Source of the DNA: Pseudopithomyces maydicus
Taxonomy: Eukaryota > Ascomycota > Dothideomycetes > Pleosporales > Didymosphaeriaceae
Assembly: GCA_026873275.1 (NCBI GenBank)
Contig: JANTUC010000016.1
Location: 1,353,109-1,417,108 of the forward strand
Direction of reading: 5' to 3'
Length of the DNA: 64,000 nt
The translations under genes were made by a program, and so were the position numbers. Positions 13,323-24,037 of this stretch are shown piece after piece; within the stretch, counting starts at the first letter, position 1, and every line of letters begins with the position of its first letter. A model generated the notes under the pieces. That model was given only the letters and a program-made list of their open reading frames with translations. It was not told where the DNA came from and made no database searches.

Positions 13323-14824
13323 TCACCAGTCGCGTTCCTCCTCATCGTAGTAATCAACATCGTCTATTACTCCTTCCGTCTCAAATTCGACACACCTCGG
13401 AAGATAGCCCGATTTCGATGTACCACGAAGCCAGGGGTACGTATCTGGATCGCGTCGCTTCGCCACAGGTTGCTCAAGCCAAGGCACGTAATACTTTTCA
13501 AAGTTTTTTTCATTGATCGTGGACAGAAATTTCCGTCTTCGGAGTTCTTTTTCACGGCCAGGTTTCATGGCCATTATCTCCTCGAACGTCGGCCTCACAT
13601 TGTCCAGGGTATAGTTGATGATGCCCTCGATGAGATCTGGACACAGCGGCCCTCGATCGGCCCGGACGAAGATGATTGAGTTCAGCATTGATAGCTCGTT
13701 ACTTTCCATGATAGATTTGTACAGCCGGCTCATCCAACGTTCTTTTTTGGTGTCACACTCTTGTAATAGTTGCAACGCAGTTCCATTGTGCCAAAGTGAT
13801 GGATTTAGCGGTTTCGAGATATGTGTACACGAATAATTTCTATCTCTTTTGATCGCGACGGTCATGAGTGGAATGTTTATTGCTTGAGGAATGGGTGGTC
13901 GCATGTCAACCGGCTTTTCTGTGATGAGGTTATCAGGGATAAGCATTTCCTCAAGATGCGGTCGGTGATTAATTTCCTGATCGCCCTTGCAGTTTATTCG
14001 TATGGCCTCAACCATCTTGACAGATTTTCCCAACTCCTCAGCCTGCTCTTGTTCAATATACTTTTCTAAGAAGTAGTCCAACTCGGATGTTGCAAAGTGA
14101 TTGTCGCGAAGGTTTTCCTTGAAATGATGGATGTCACCAGCGGTAATGTCCAACGCCGATTCGCCATTAGGACTGGTCACATAAAGCAGGGCCGGTCCAA
14201 ATCCATGCTGAGTTTCAGAATTCACATACCCATTGTCGAGGAGAGTATTCGACAATTGACCTTTGAGATACAATAGGTTTCGCTGCATGAAGACCAAACG
14301 GCGACCAAGAGGACGTTTCCATTCAGTTTTGCCGTCATCCGACCCACATGAGCGACCCACGTGCATTGAAGACCGGAATTCGGGAATGGGATAATCTCCC
14401 CCAAGGCACTTGTAGTTCCAGATGGTCTCCAGTGAGGGTACGGCACAGCGGCCGTAGAATGGGAGATCCAGGGTAACAAAGTCGATATAGTGTAAATTGA
14501 TGCCGCCCAGTGTGATTGTCGCAACTAATAGATTGTCTCTGCTTTCCTCGGGACCCCCAGAAAGAAGCTGCATGATTGAAAATTCCTGTTCCAGAATCAG
14601 AACAGGTTGCGATTAGGGGCTCGATAGCGTAATACCATGCATAGGCCGTTGTGACAGCGTGATGCGACCAGCTGGCATTTTCTTGAACAATACCGAATAC
14701 TCCTGCACCTTTCACAAAGCCATTTTCCGGGTCTGTCGCACACGTCACATAGCGGAGCTTGGCGGTGCGACATGACTTGATAGTAATCTTCGAGTGGCGC
14801 ATCGATCGTCAGGTGGTTATCCAT
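13323..14824 (-). CDS. MYND-type zinc finger protein
   Basis: Exon 1 (14824-14636) encodes an N-terminal MYND finger: CDVCDRPGKWLCERC, then YCSRKCQLVASRCHNGLC. All eight ligands fit C-x2-C, C-x2-C, YC...C and H-x3-C, but the usual Trp before the His is absent. A 50-nt intron (14635-14586, donor gtatta, acceptor aacag) leads to exon 2 (14585-13323), about 420 residues of no known catalytic domain. Its end is acidic (DDVDYYDEEERDW). MYND fingers bind proline-rich partner peptides, so a protein-interaction role is likely but not shown. This architecture (N-terminal MYND plus a long fungal-specific region) is common in ascomycetes. Function unknown. Confidence 0.8.
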
Positions 14825-15131
14825 AGCGATCGATAACGTGTGTCGATAATGCGAGTACGGACGAAAGGATGATTAAGGATATAGTATTTGAAGTTGCGCT
14901 CGAATCAGGCTACCAGTGAAATAAGTGGTGTAACAGAAGGAAACAGACCATTCTTGATCTGCTATCTGCAATTGTTTCTTACTCTTTGTCGCTTCCTATC
15001 TCGTCTGGTCTATGGTCTTTGGCAAGCGTGGATGACATAAAATATCTTTCTAGGAATGCTGCCCACTTAGCCCTTTCCATTGCTTGACACGGCCTGCTTC
15101 GTAAGTTCTTTGTAAAAGACGAAACCTTGCT

Positions 15132-16274
15132 TCACCAATCTGACGGCACAGAACTAACACGGCGAAAGCCTGCAGTGAGCACCTGCAACTGTTGTATCCA
15201 ACCTGTGAAAACCTTTCTTCTGGTGAAAATCGTTGCTACAATAACAGTAATCAAAGTCGCACATGGATCTAGGTCGGAGAGTTTCGCGCCTGTTCGTGGC
15301 GTCACGATGCGCCGAGTGGATCCGACAACAATCAAGAAGACCACTTGAAATACTATGAAAACAACAACTCTCTCCCATGGAGGTCTTTCCTCGCTAATCC
15401 GATAAGGATAGCGATACATTAGCCTCTCACTTTTGAGCGAGGTGTACATGATGCAACCCAATGCGAGCGAATACATGGTTATCATCAGTTTGAAGTCGTG
15501 GTAAGGTTCGCCCACAGTTCCGTAAATAATGCTATGCGATATGGCGAGAAATATTGATATTATCCACTCTCTCTTTCCTGAAGGGAATAGGTCACCCCGC
15601 GCCATATCCTCGATATTGGGCGGAAATGCAAGACGTCTGGCGGTGCTGATGGCGAAAGTTCCAACGAAGAGAACAAGCATCGATGCATCAAGAGTAGGGT
15701 CCACTTTACATCGGATAAGTCTGTACATTATGTCGAGCATACAAACCGCAGGGTAGGTTAGTGCCGCTAGGAGCTCACCATCTATGGTGTCTTGATTCTT
15801 CTTTCGCGATATCTCAGCGTCGGTGCCGCTGTTAGTTTTCCTGGAATTCCAGATAGAGCTTGCCGACCCAACATAGACGGTGAAAAGCCAGGCCAGGTAA
15901 GCACCTGGGCCATACCACCCTGACACGTCTGAAGGGTCTGCGAATACAGCTTCTTTCTTTGCCTCATATGTCATGCAAGATGGTGCTGGTGGACCAAACA
16001 CTTCTTCAAAATCGGTGAAGACGCCATTGCCGCTTGATATTAAGCCCCATTGGATCCAGTATAGCCATGCTCGCGGCGCCCACAGTACCGATGTGAAGGT
16101 CAGGAATAAGCTGAGAAACCCAATCAGGGATGCTCTCCCCCAAAATATAAATATGCTAGATAGGGCGTCAGGTCAGTATGATAATATTCTCGGAGCGACT
16201 TGCACTTGAAAACCTGCGTCTAGGAGACTATCACCCCATTGTATCTTGACCCTATCTGGTTTGCGGTCGCCCAT
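15132..16274 (-). CDS. Fungal multi-pass membrane protein, unknown function
   Basis: The large exon (about 16155-15132) encodes at least seven hydrophobic segments, including GRASLIGFLSLFLTFTSVLW, AYLAWLFTVYVGSASSIW, SMLVLFVGTFAIST, IISIFLAISHSIIYG, MITMYSLALGCIMYTS, VVVFIVFQVVFLIVVG and LITVIVATIFT. The N-terminus (MGDRKPDRVKIQWGDSLLDA from ATG 16274) joins through an intron ending CTATCTAG at 16156. The phases only agree if the C5 run at 16137-16141 (G5 on the coding strand) lacked one base, giving DAAYLYFGGRASL. Otherwise the start is unsettled. No transporter or receptor signature is recognised. Confidence 0.65.
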
Positions 16275-16981
16275 TCTGTGTAATATTGTATATGTAATTG
16301 AAGGCTGGGTGGCGAAAGAATCTGTAGGAAAATTTTGTGGTGACGTTGTTATTGTGCAGAGGAGAGAAGAGGGGGAGCGAGAAATCAACGACGCTCAGCC
16401 TCGAGCTCAGCCCCCATCGCTTGACCATGTATACTGCTCAAGATTGTAGCCTTGGTGTTCAGCCAATCAGTCTAAGCACTGATTCCAATTGAGGCGCTAG
16501 ATGTTCTGCAAAAAGTTAGGTTCCTCGTATAGATCGTATTTGTTATAGTTTCAGTTGATTGGTCAGGTATCCTATATAGTTGTGGTATAAAAAATGCTAC
16601 AACCTTGAGCATGGCGATACTTGACTGTGGTATGATTATGTCGCTTTAATTATTGAATGATATAGATCGCCGAAGACGACTGGGCTTCTGGCAATCAAAG
16701 CCACGCGATATAAGTGTGGAGTGTGAATGTCAAACGTAATTGAAGCTCTCGGTTCGAGACACGTCACGACGCTCGAACATACAACCAGACACATCTACGA
16801 CGTGGAAACCTCATAGAAACTTCGAACGCATACAACTGTTTAGATAGAGGGTATTTATCTACGATGGGAAGCACCAAGCCTAGTGCGATCGGCCCGATGC
16901 TCATTGGATGGCCGGCTCGCTACGCCGTCTACACCGCACACGCCGCCCAGATGTACCTAACTCCACCCTCATCCACCAAAG
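16275..16981. other. Divergent promoter region
   Basis: About 700 bases between the divergent membrane-protein gene and Zn2Cys6 gene. AT-rich near 16500-16660. No operator was picked out. Confidence 0.5.
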
Positions 16982-19120
16982 ATGCCCGTCAAGCTACCTG
17001 CCTGCGAACCATGCAGACTATCCAAACAGGCCTGCGATCATTCAAAGCCCTGCAGCCGATGCCAGGAGCGTGGAGCGGCATCGGCTTGCACGTACCGGGC
17101 GAACCCGTTCAAGAAACGACGTGTGGATCCACCACAGGAGTCATCGAGACCCACCAGCAATGCCGAGGAACCTGCCACTGTTGCGATGTCTGGCGCCTTG
17201 GATACGCCTGTATCCATCTTGACGGACGTGGGATCGCCAGAGGTGTCGAGGGGTATGCGCAATTATCCAAATCCAGGCTTCCTGGGGAATTCTAGCCATA
17301 CCACATTCTTTGAACAGCTACCGCGGGATACAACAGACACCGGCCAATTGCCTGATTGCTCGGTGGATGAGGAGGAGATTCGCAATGGAGCAAACCTGAT
17401 TGATAACATACACAGATACTGCCAGATCAGTTCCTGCGTCGCACTAGTTCAGCATTGGATTTCCGGCGGCGTGAGTCTTGCATTGGCCGGCCCACTCGTC
17501 GTTACATGCGCCCAAGTCACAGAGCATGTGCTCAGTTCTTATGAAACCAATTCGCCCGCAAAATTCACACCTGCCCGTACCATCTCGCAAAAGCTGTTTA
17601 GGAATTCCTGTCATCAACTCAACGCAGGTAATCACCAGAGTATTGCGGAATGGGGCACCGCTTTCGGAGTGCACAACCCCCGATGGGAGATACTCGGTAT
17701 CTTCTTCGCCGCTCTGGCGACTGCGGCGATGCATACGCCTAAGTTTGAGCCTTTGTATCAGACCCATCAGGGACAGCGTGAGCTGCAGAAGCTTGCGGTG
17801 AAATTCTCGGATCGATGTCTTGATATATCACTATCACTAGATCGGCTCAATGATCTTCAACTCCTACTACAATATGAGAATTGGATTAGTCATTCATGTC
17901 TTGACGGAGACCAGAGTATGTTACCGTCACACGATAGCTTCGAAAGTAGCTGATGGTTAGTTTAGGTTACGTTTCGTGGCGCAAACTTGGCGATGTCATC
18001 AGTTCTTTGTACGCACTTGGCTATCATGAACGGGTCGACGCCAGCTCTTTTTCCATGGATTCTCTGAGAGAGGTCGCCTTTGCACGCACTTTCTCTGGTG
18101 ACACCAACGTTTCCCTGTTTCTCGGTCGACCGCCTCGAATCGATCGAAAGCATTGTAGATGGATTCCGAGGCAATTTCCATGGAACCCAGATGCAAAGGT
18201 AGACTATCTGGTGGAGACGCAGTGGTCAGCGATCTGTTCTGTGCTGAAAGGAGAAGCACTCGACCTTTTCCACCAAGACGATTATTCCGAGAAGATGAGG
18301 AGAGCAAAGTAAGCAATGATCGCCTGTGCACCCGAATTCTACTGATCGTCCGTAGTCTCATACGGGACGATGCTAATTTGCAATGGTCGTCGCTTCCGCC
18401 CCAGTTCCGTCTCGAGACATCGTTGAAGGACTGCAACCGCCCACCAAAAGATCGCGACTTTCTTGTCGGTACATTACTTAATCATCTTCACGTCCATTTC
18501 CTATTGCATCTCCAGCTGCAAATTCGCGTCAACGAACCGGGGCCAGAACTTGTCTCTATTGCAGCAAGAATGTTCACTCTTGTCATAGAGTCTGTTTTAT
18601 TGAAAGATACACTGGCCTATTCAGGCACGACGCTGGATTGGAAGGTAAGATACACCCACAAAATTTGACGAACCATCCATTTATTGACAGTAACCAGGTA
18701 GCCTACTACGGCCTCGCCGCAGCTGGGATAATCTGTCTATCACTATTAAAGCAGAGCCCGGTCGCGCCCAATAGCGGCGTCTCCAAAGCCCAAATGATCC
18801 AAGATCTAAATGTTCTCGTCGCCGTCGTAGACACCGGAGTACTCATTCACCCAATCGACCCAAACTACGCATTACTATCACGAGCCACTCTGACAATAAA
18901 AAGTCTTCTCAGGCGCCTACTGAGTCGAGACGCCAGACACTTACCACCCCCGCCACAGGATTCCCTACTCCAGAATACTGCGGCGATACCTCCTGCGGAC
19001 TGGAATCTGTGGGATAACCAACATCTTCAGGACTTCGAGGTCGACTTTTGGCTCAATCTGGCCGAGCACCCATTTTTGACGGAGACTCCGGTGGAGTCGA
19101 TACCCGTGTCGCAAGTCTGA
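16982..19120 (+). CDS. Zn2Cys6 transcription factor
   Basis: Four exons: 16982-17915, 17966-18308, 18356-18644 and 18698-19120. All junctions are GT-AG and in phase. The N-terminus carries a binuclear zinc cluster, CEPCRLSKQACDHSKPCSRC, with the sixth Cys in ASAC, followed by a basic linker (NPFKKRRVDPP). The remaining 600 or so residues are helical and resemble the fungal-specific regulatory region, with a WRKLGDVISSLYALGYH segment typical of the middle homology region. Zn2Cys6 proteins bind CGG/CCG half-sites as dimers. The next gene in the same direction is a pyruvate decarboxylase whose promoter has a duplicated CCCGA-containing box, so regulation of that neighbour is possible but unproven. 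Confidence 0.9.
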
Positions 19121-19886
19121 GCTGCACCGAATCTAAATCTACGAGATGAAAGTATTCATGTATCTAATTACTAAATCTAAACGGAAAAGCAGAACACGGT
19201 TCCCAGAATGCTGCTACCTGGATATGATATGGGACAAAGCAACTTGCTAGAATGTATGTAGATTCTACATCTTGTGCACTACCAAGTCAAGCGGGGCTTA
19301 TTGAGCTACTGGCCCGACTATGCTAAGTAGCCACAAGTCATCTATTATTACGATTATTCCTTCCAAAGGGAACTTATATTTAATAAATACATATTCATAC
19401 ATTATCGTTGTCTTGACCATGCATGGAAAGGCCTGGGTACATCCATGATGGATTTATGGATCGATTCTAAGGTTCCAAGGTTCCAAAAGAATGATGCACG
19501 TGACTAATCGGGATGGATCCACGGGTCTACGGGGAAGTCACAACATAGTGTGCAATTCCACGCTGGCGTGATTGTCATCAGTCTGCTTGCTTCAGGCATC
19601 TTCAATCGACAGCACTATTGTTTGCAGGCCACCAGGCAGCAAACCGTGGAAAACATCGGCGTAGTCGGCGTGTTATAGCGTGGCCGCTTTGCCTCGGCTC
19701 GTCGCGGTTTCCCGACTAAGCGTGGCAGTTTCCCGAATAAGCACCTGTCCCACCTTCCTCATCATCATCGACTTCCCTATCACTGGCAAGGGCGACCCGA
19801 CATCGCTCAATAAACTGATATAAGAACAACCCACGTTCTCCATTCAACCTCACAAAAGAGCAGAGAACAAAGAGACAAAAACCCCC
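19121..19886. other. Promoter region of the pyruvate decarboxylase gene
   Basis: About 770 bases. Contains the duplicated box at 19707-19742, a TATA-like gatataag near 19816 and a purine-rich leader just before the ATG. No gene seen. Confidence 0.6.
19707..19742 (+). promoter_or_regulatory. Duplicated 15-bp promoter box upstream of pyruvate decarboxylase
   Basis: GTTTCCCGACTAAGC (19707-19721) is repeated as GTTTCCCGAATAAGC (19728-19742), 14 of 15 identical. The centres are 21 bp apart, about two helix turns, and 145-180 bp before the ATG. The position and helical spacing suggest a double regulator site. The identity of the regulator is unknown. Confidence 0.5.
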
Positions 19887-21626
19887 ATGGCGCCTACGGT
19901 CAAACTCGCAGAGTACCTGTTCCAGCGGCTAGTCCAACTCGGAATCGGTTCCGTACACGGTGTCCCAGGCGACTTCAACCTCACGCTCCTCGACTACGTT
20001 GAGCCCGCCGGCCTGGCCTGGATCGGAAATGCAAACGAGCTGAATGCAGGCTACGCCGCAGATGGGTACGCCCGGATCAAGGGGATTTCCGCCCTGGTCA
20101 CTACCTTTGGAGTTGGCGAGCTTTCCGCTATCAATGCCATTGCAGGGGCGTACGCCGAGCGTGCTGCCGTCGTGCACATTGTTGGCACGCCACCAAGATC
20201 GACGCAGGATGGACGGGTCAAGGTGCATCATACGTTTGCGGATGGGAACTTCACGCGGTTTGCTCAGATGGCTAAACACGTGACGGTGGCACAGACGAGT
20301 TTGAGGGATCCGAGGTCGGCGCCGGGAGAGATTGATCGGGTGCTTGTGGAGTGTTTACTTCAGAGCCGGCCGGTGTATATTGAGGTTCCGGTTGATCTTG
20401 TGCGCGCACCTGTGTTGGCGGGATCATTGGAGAAGAAACTCGAGTTGCCGGAAGCGGTTTGGGAAGCGGCACAGGACGATGCGATTGCAGCGGTGCTGGA
20501 AAAGGTTCATGCGGCGAAACAACCGATCATTTTGGCTGACGGCGAGATCCGTGCAATGGGTGTCGTGGAATCATTGCAAGAACTCAGCAAAAAGACCAAC
20601 TGGCCAACATGGTCGACTGGTTTTGCAAAGGGACTGCTTGACGAGACACAGAAAAACTTCCATGGGATATACAAGGGAAAATGGGAAGAAGAAAAGACAA
20701 AAGCATTTTTTGAAGCAGCGGACGTTGTGCTATGTTTCGGTCCTCACTTCAGCACAACGAACAGCTGGGGCGGAACCAGCCTACCAGAAGACAAAAACGC
20801 CATATACTTCTCAGACACCGAGATTCGCATAGGAAGTAAAACATTCAGGGACGTGCCGGCCAGACAAGCACTCCCCACCCTCTTGCAGCGTCTGAACCAG
20901 GACAAGATTCAACGGTACGAGAAGTACCCAGAGCTCCGACAAGACCAGAATGTTTCCGTGCAAGATACCGACCAAGATGGCCCCATAACACAAGACAAGG
21001 CTTGGAAGGTGCTTGCGACATTTATGCGCGAAGGCGACATCGTCATGGGCGAGACAGGCACACCTGGTTACGGTGCCCGCGAGATGCGTCTTCCACCCAA
21101 TACGCGGCTCTTCACACCTGTGACCTGGTTATCTATCGGCTACATGCTTCCAGCAGCCCAGGGCGCTGCCCTTGCGTTGCGCGATAGGCAACGCCCTAGT
21201 GACGGAGGCTCAGTTAATCCTGGTCAAGGAAAATCCGGTGGCCGAACGATCCTGCTAATTGGTGATGGCTCTTTTCAAATGACGGTCCAGGAAATAGGCA
21301 CGATAATCAAACAGAATCTTGACGTTGTTATCTTCTTGATTAACAACGACGGATATACTATCGAGCGGTGCATCCACGGCGTCAAGCAGGCATACAACGA
21401 CGTTGCGAAATGGCGATACTTGGAGGCTTTGAGCTTCTTCGGCGCAGAAAAAGATGCTTATACAGCGACTGCAAAGACCTTCGGTGAGCTAGGCAAGGTT
21501 CTGGCTGATGAGAAGCTCAGCGATGGGAAGGGAATTAGGATGGTCGAGGTATTCATGGGCAAAGAAGACGCGCCTGAAGGACCGCTGAAGGACATGATGG
21601 AGGCGCAGAAGGCCAAATCAGCATAG
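19887..21626 (+). CDS. Pyruvate decarboxylase (ThDP-dependent)
   Basis: Single uninterrupted ORF of 579 aa, normal length for the family. The N-terminal PYR domain has HGVPGDFNLTLLD and the catalytic glutamate in GNANELNAGYAADGYAR. The tandem histidines appear in VHHTFADG. The C-terminal PP domain has the ThDP/Mg motif from GDGSFQM to NNDGYTIE. The reaction is non-oxidative decarboxylation of pyruvate to acetaldehyde in the cytosol, feeding ethanol or acetyl-CoA formation; related 2-keto acids are possible substrates. A hydrophilic insert (RQRPSDGGSVNPGQGKSGG) sits just before the ThDP motif and may be a lineage-specific loop. No introns. A Zn2Cys6 gene lies immediately upstream in the same orientation. 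Confidence 0.95.
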   Translation: MAPTVKLAEYLFQRLVQLGIGSVHGVPGDFNLTLLDYVEPAGLAWIGNANELNAGYAADGYARIKGISALVTTFGVGELSAINAIAGAYAERAAVVHIVGTPPRSTQDGRVKVHHTFADGNFTRFAQMAKHVTVAQTSLRDPRSAPGEIDRVLVECLLQSRPVYIEVPVDLVRAPVLAGSLEKKLELPEAVWEAAQDDAIAAVLEKVHAAKQPIILADGEIRAMGVVESLQELSKKTNWPTWSTGFAKGLLDETQKNFHGIYKGKWEEEKTKAFFEAADVVLCFGPHFSTTNSWGGTSLPEDKNAIYFSDTEIRIGSKTFRDVPARQALPTLLQRLNQDKIQRYEKYPELRQDQNVSVQDTDQDGPITQDKAWKVLATFMREGDIVMGETGTPGYGAREMRLPPNTRLFTPVTWLSIGYMLPAAQGAALALRDRQRPSDGGSVNPGQGKSGGRTILLIGDGSFQMTVQEIGTIIKQNLDVVIFLINNDGYTIERCIHGVKQAYNDVAKWRYLEALSFFGAEKDAYTATAKTFGELGKVLADEKLSDGKGIRMVEVFMGKEDAPEGPLKDMMEAQKAKSA

Positions 21627-22041
21627 AATAATATCTAAACCCCAAATCTAATGAAATAATCCTCTTCTCGGGTAACTTGTCTCTATGATGACTCAAACAG
21701 AGTCGCAGTATGACGGTGAAGACGACCACGTCCCACGTCTGACACGGCCACATCCCTGCGGTGATCCGGCCGGTCTGTGTCCTCAAAAACAAGGCAAATC
21801 CAACCCTCACGACTACGCCGTAAAAAGCCCAACGCCCTCTCCCTTCCCCCTTCCCTCCATAATCCCCACCCATAAATTGAACCCTCCAAGAAAATAAACG
21901 TGCAGCTGTCCACTTACACTGAAACCCCCCATCGACCAATCCCTCCCCACACTCAGGGTCCTCCCACCCCTGCACCCCCTCGCCTAACAACAACAACAAC
22001 AAATTCAGCCCCACTACGTCATACCTAGTCCGCTGTATACA

Positions 22042-22526
22042 ATGTGCTACGCAAACTACACCCAACACTCAGGCTGCTCGCACATCGGCCTCTCCTCCAC
22101 CACCCCCTCACCCTCTGCGACGCCGCCCTTCACCGCCTCTACACCCTCCGCGGCCCCAACAGCCCGCCCATCTCCCCCGGCCCTACACAGTTCAACGGGC
22201 CGCCTCCCAAGCGCAGCGCATCGCGGCGGCGCTTCTTCTCGCTGAGCGGGACGCTCTCGCGCAGCGCGAGTCTTGCGTCGTCGCGCTCGAGGGGGAGCGT
22301 GAATGCCGCTGGGAATGGGGATCCACGATTGGGCCGCGCGACGTCCGTGAGGTCGACGGGTGTGGGCTTTTCGCCGAGTACGACGGTGATGACGGGGACG
22401 GTGGATGTCGGGGGGCTGCCGGAGCATCAGGTCAGTGCGGTGAGGTGTCGGGAGGTGGTGAGGCGGAGCGTGGTCGCGGGGGAGATGAGTGTGTGTGAGG
22501 GGTGTAGGGGGCGGTGGAGGCGATGA
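22042..22526 (+). CDS. Small hypothetical protein, frameshifted
   Basis: Starts MCYANYTQHSGCSHIGL. The frame breaks at the C5 run 22103-22107: one more C gives TTPLTLCDAALHRLYTLRGP and a long frame with an RS-rich segment (SRRRFFSLSGTLSRSASLAS) and C-terminal Cys pairs (VRCREVV, CEGC). This Cys/His pattern at both ends suggests a small metal-binding fold. The frame ends at 22526, but another G5 run (22507-22511) lies next to the end; one more G would extend it to a possible donor at 22551 (gtgcgt). Unknown function. Confidence 0.5.
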
Positions 22527-22655
22527 GGAGTATGGTTGAGAGGTGCGTTGGTTCTTTTTCCTCTTCTTCCTTTCTTGTCTCGTTGAATTCGAAATTTGCG
22601 TATCGTCTTGCGAGTTACCACTGTCTCACATGCACCACGTCAAACGTCTTCCGCA

Positions 22656-23145
22656 ATGGACGACAGCGAGCAAGAAGATGACAAGCCAGACGCATACATA
22701 CTAACCCTCCCCACCCCAGATACGACAAAACAGGCTCCATCCGCGGCACCGCCGCCTTCGAAACATTCCTCCGCTTCTCCGACGACAGAAACTACACCGC
22801 AAGCAGCGACGTCACGGTTCCCGTCCGCGACAGCGTCGCCGGCGAGCCCACCGGCGCGCTGCAAGCCATCGTCCTAGGCCATGCTTCCGACTCGTCGCCC
22901 GTACCCCAGCGAGGAGGCACCTGGGGGAGGGACGCCGATGCAGAGACGCTGAGTGATTGCCATGTAGATGCCGTGGGATCGGGGTCTGCGAAGAGCCCTC
23001 GACAGGCGGTCATCGTGGGGCAGAATATCGAGGGGCACCCGAGCGAGGCGGGGTGGTTGGTTGAGGGGGGACGAACGGCTTGGGGTATTGGAAGGGGGAT
23101 GATGTGAGCAGTTTGGCGACGAGTCGGGTTTTTGCGGGGATTTGA
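22656..23145 (+). CDS. Hypothetical protein, frameshifted
   Basis: Starts MDDSEQEDDKPDAYILTLPTP. One extra C at 22714-22717 continues the frame as RYDKTGSIRGTAAFETFLRF, open for over 110 codons. At the G6 run 23065-23070 one extra G would give EGGTNGLGYWKGDDVSSLA and a stop at 23143-23145; as it stands the frame stops at 23105. No known domain is recognised. It may belong with the preceding small gene as one transcription unit, since the gap is only 130 bases. Confidence 0.45.
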
Positions 23146-24037
23146 GGTGGGTGGGTGGGGGCTTTTGGTAGCGTGTTAGCGCGTGAGCGTAATGTTAGTC
23201 TAAATGTATGTTTCGTCTGTTCAAAAGTATTTGGAATGGCGAACCGCCCTGCAGGTTGCATGGTTGCCTAACTTGTTACTCTAGGATGGTGTGAGGAATC
23301 TCCCGGCCTTATCTTAATATCGCGAATATAGTAAAGGGGCTCTCGCAGTAGCTGCCAGTTTTGTGTAAGCTTCGTATACACCATGTGCCAATTCACGCTA
23401 CCTGCCCGCGTCAAGTCTGTACACATGCAATATGGCTTATAACTTGAGCCAAGGTACCACGGTATGTGTACATTCAGAATACGAAGAAACACCCATTGAA
23501 ACTCATTCATGAGTTGGGCCCATTCATTAGTATAGAATCGCGCGAGAGAAGTATATCTCAGGCAGGGGCCGCGCGGAACGACGAATCGCGGTCCCTTCAA
23601 GGACAGCCCATGATGGCTATCCATTCTGAATGCAATGTGCCTAGTGTACGCTGGACTACTGCGCCACGATCGTGGTCGTCATTTTATATACGCAGGGTAA
23701 CTTCCACAACAGGATAAAAAGCAGCATCACGTGAATGCCTAGGAATATAATCGTGGCTTGGTTTGCAAGACTAGTCCTATTTCAGACTAACTATGTTGGC
23801 CATCACTGATCCTTCATTAGGCTACACGGATGTTGGGCAAGGATAGGACTGAGGTTCTCCTCTAAAATACCGAAATCTTCCATGCTTTGAATGCTGGCAA
23901 ATGTGGCGCAAATGTCGTATCGTACAATGAAATAAAATGCTGCCTGGAGCAGACGGGAATATAATTAGGGTCTGAGTTGCCCAAAATTATTCACACCAAT
24001 CTCACTTCATCTGCTAGACATTCACAAATCCATTTCA
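23146..24037. other. Intergenic
   Basis: About 890 bases holding the promoter of the S33 peptidase. Only short ORFs; nothing recognised. Confidence 0.5.
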
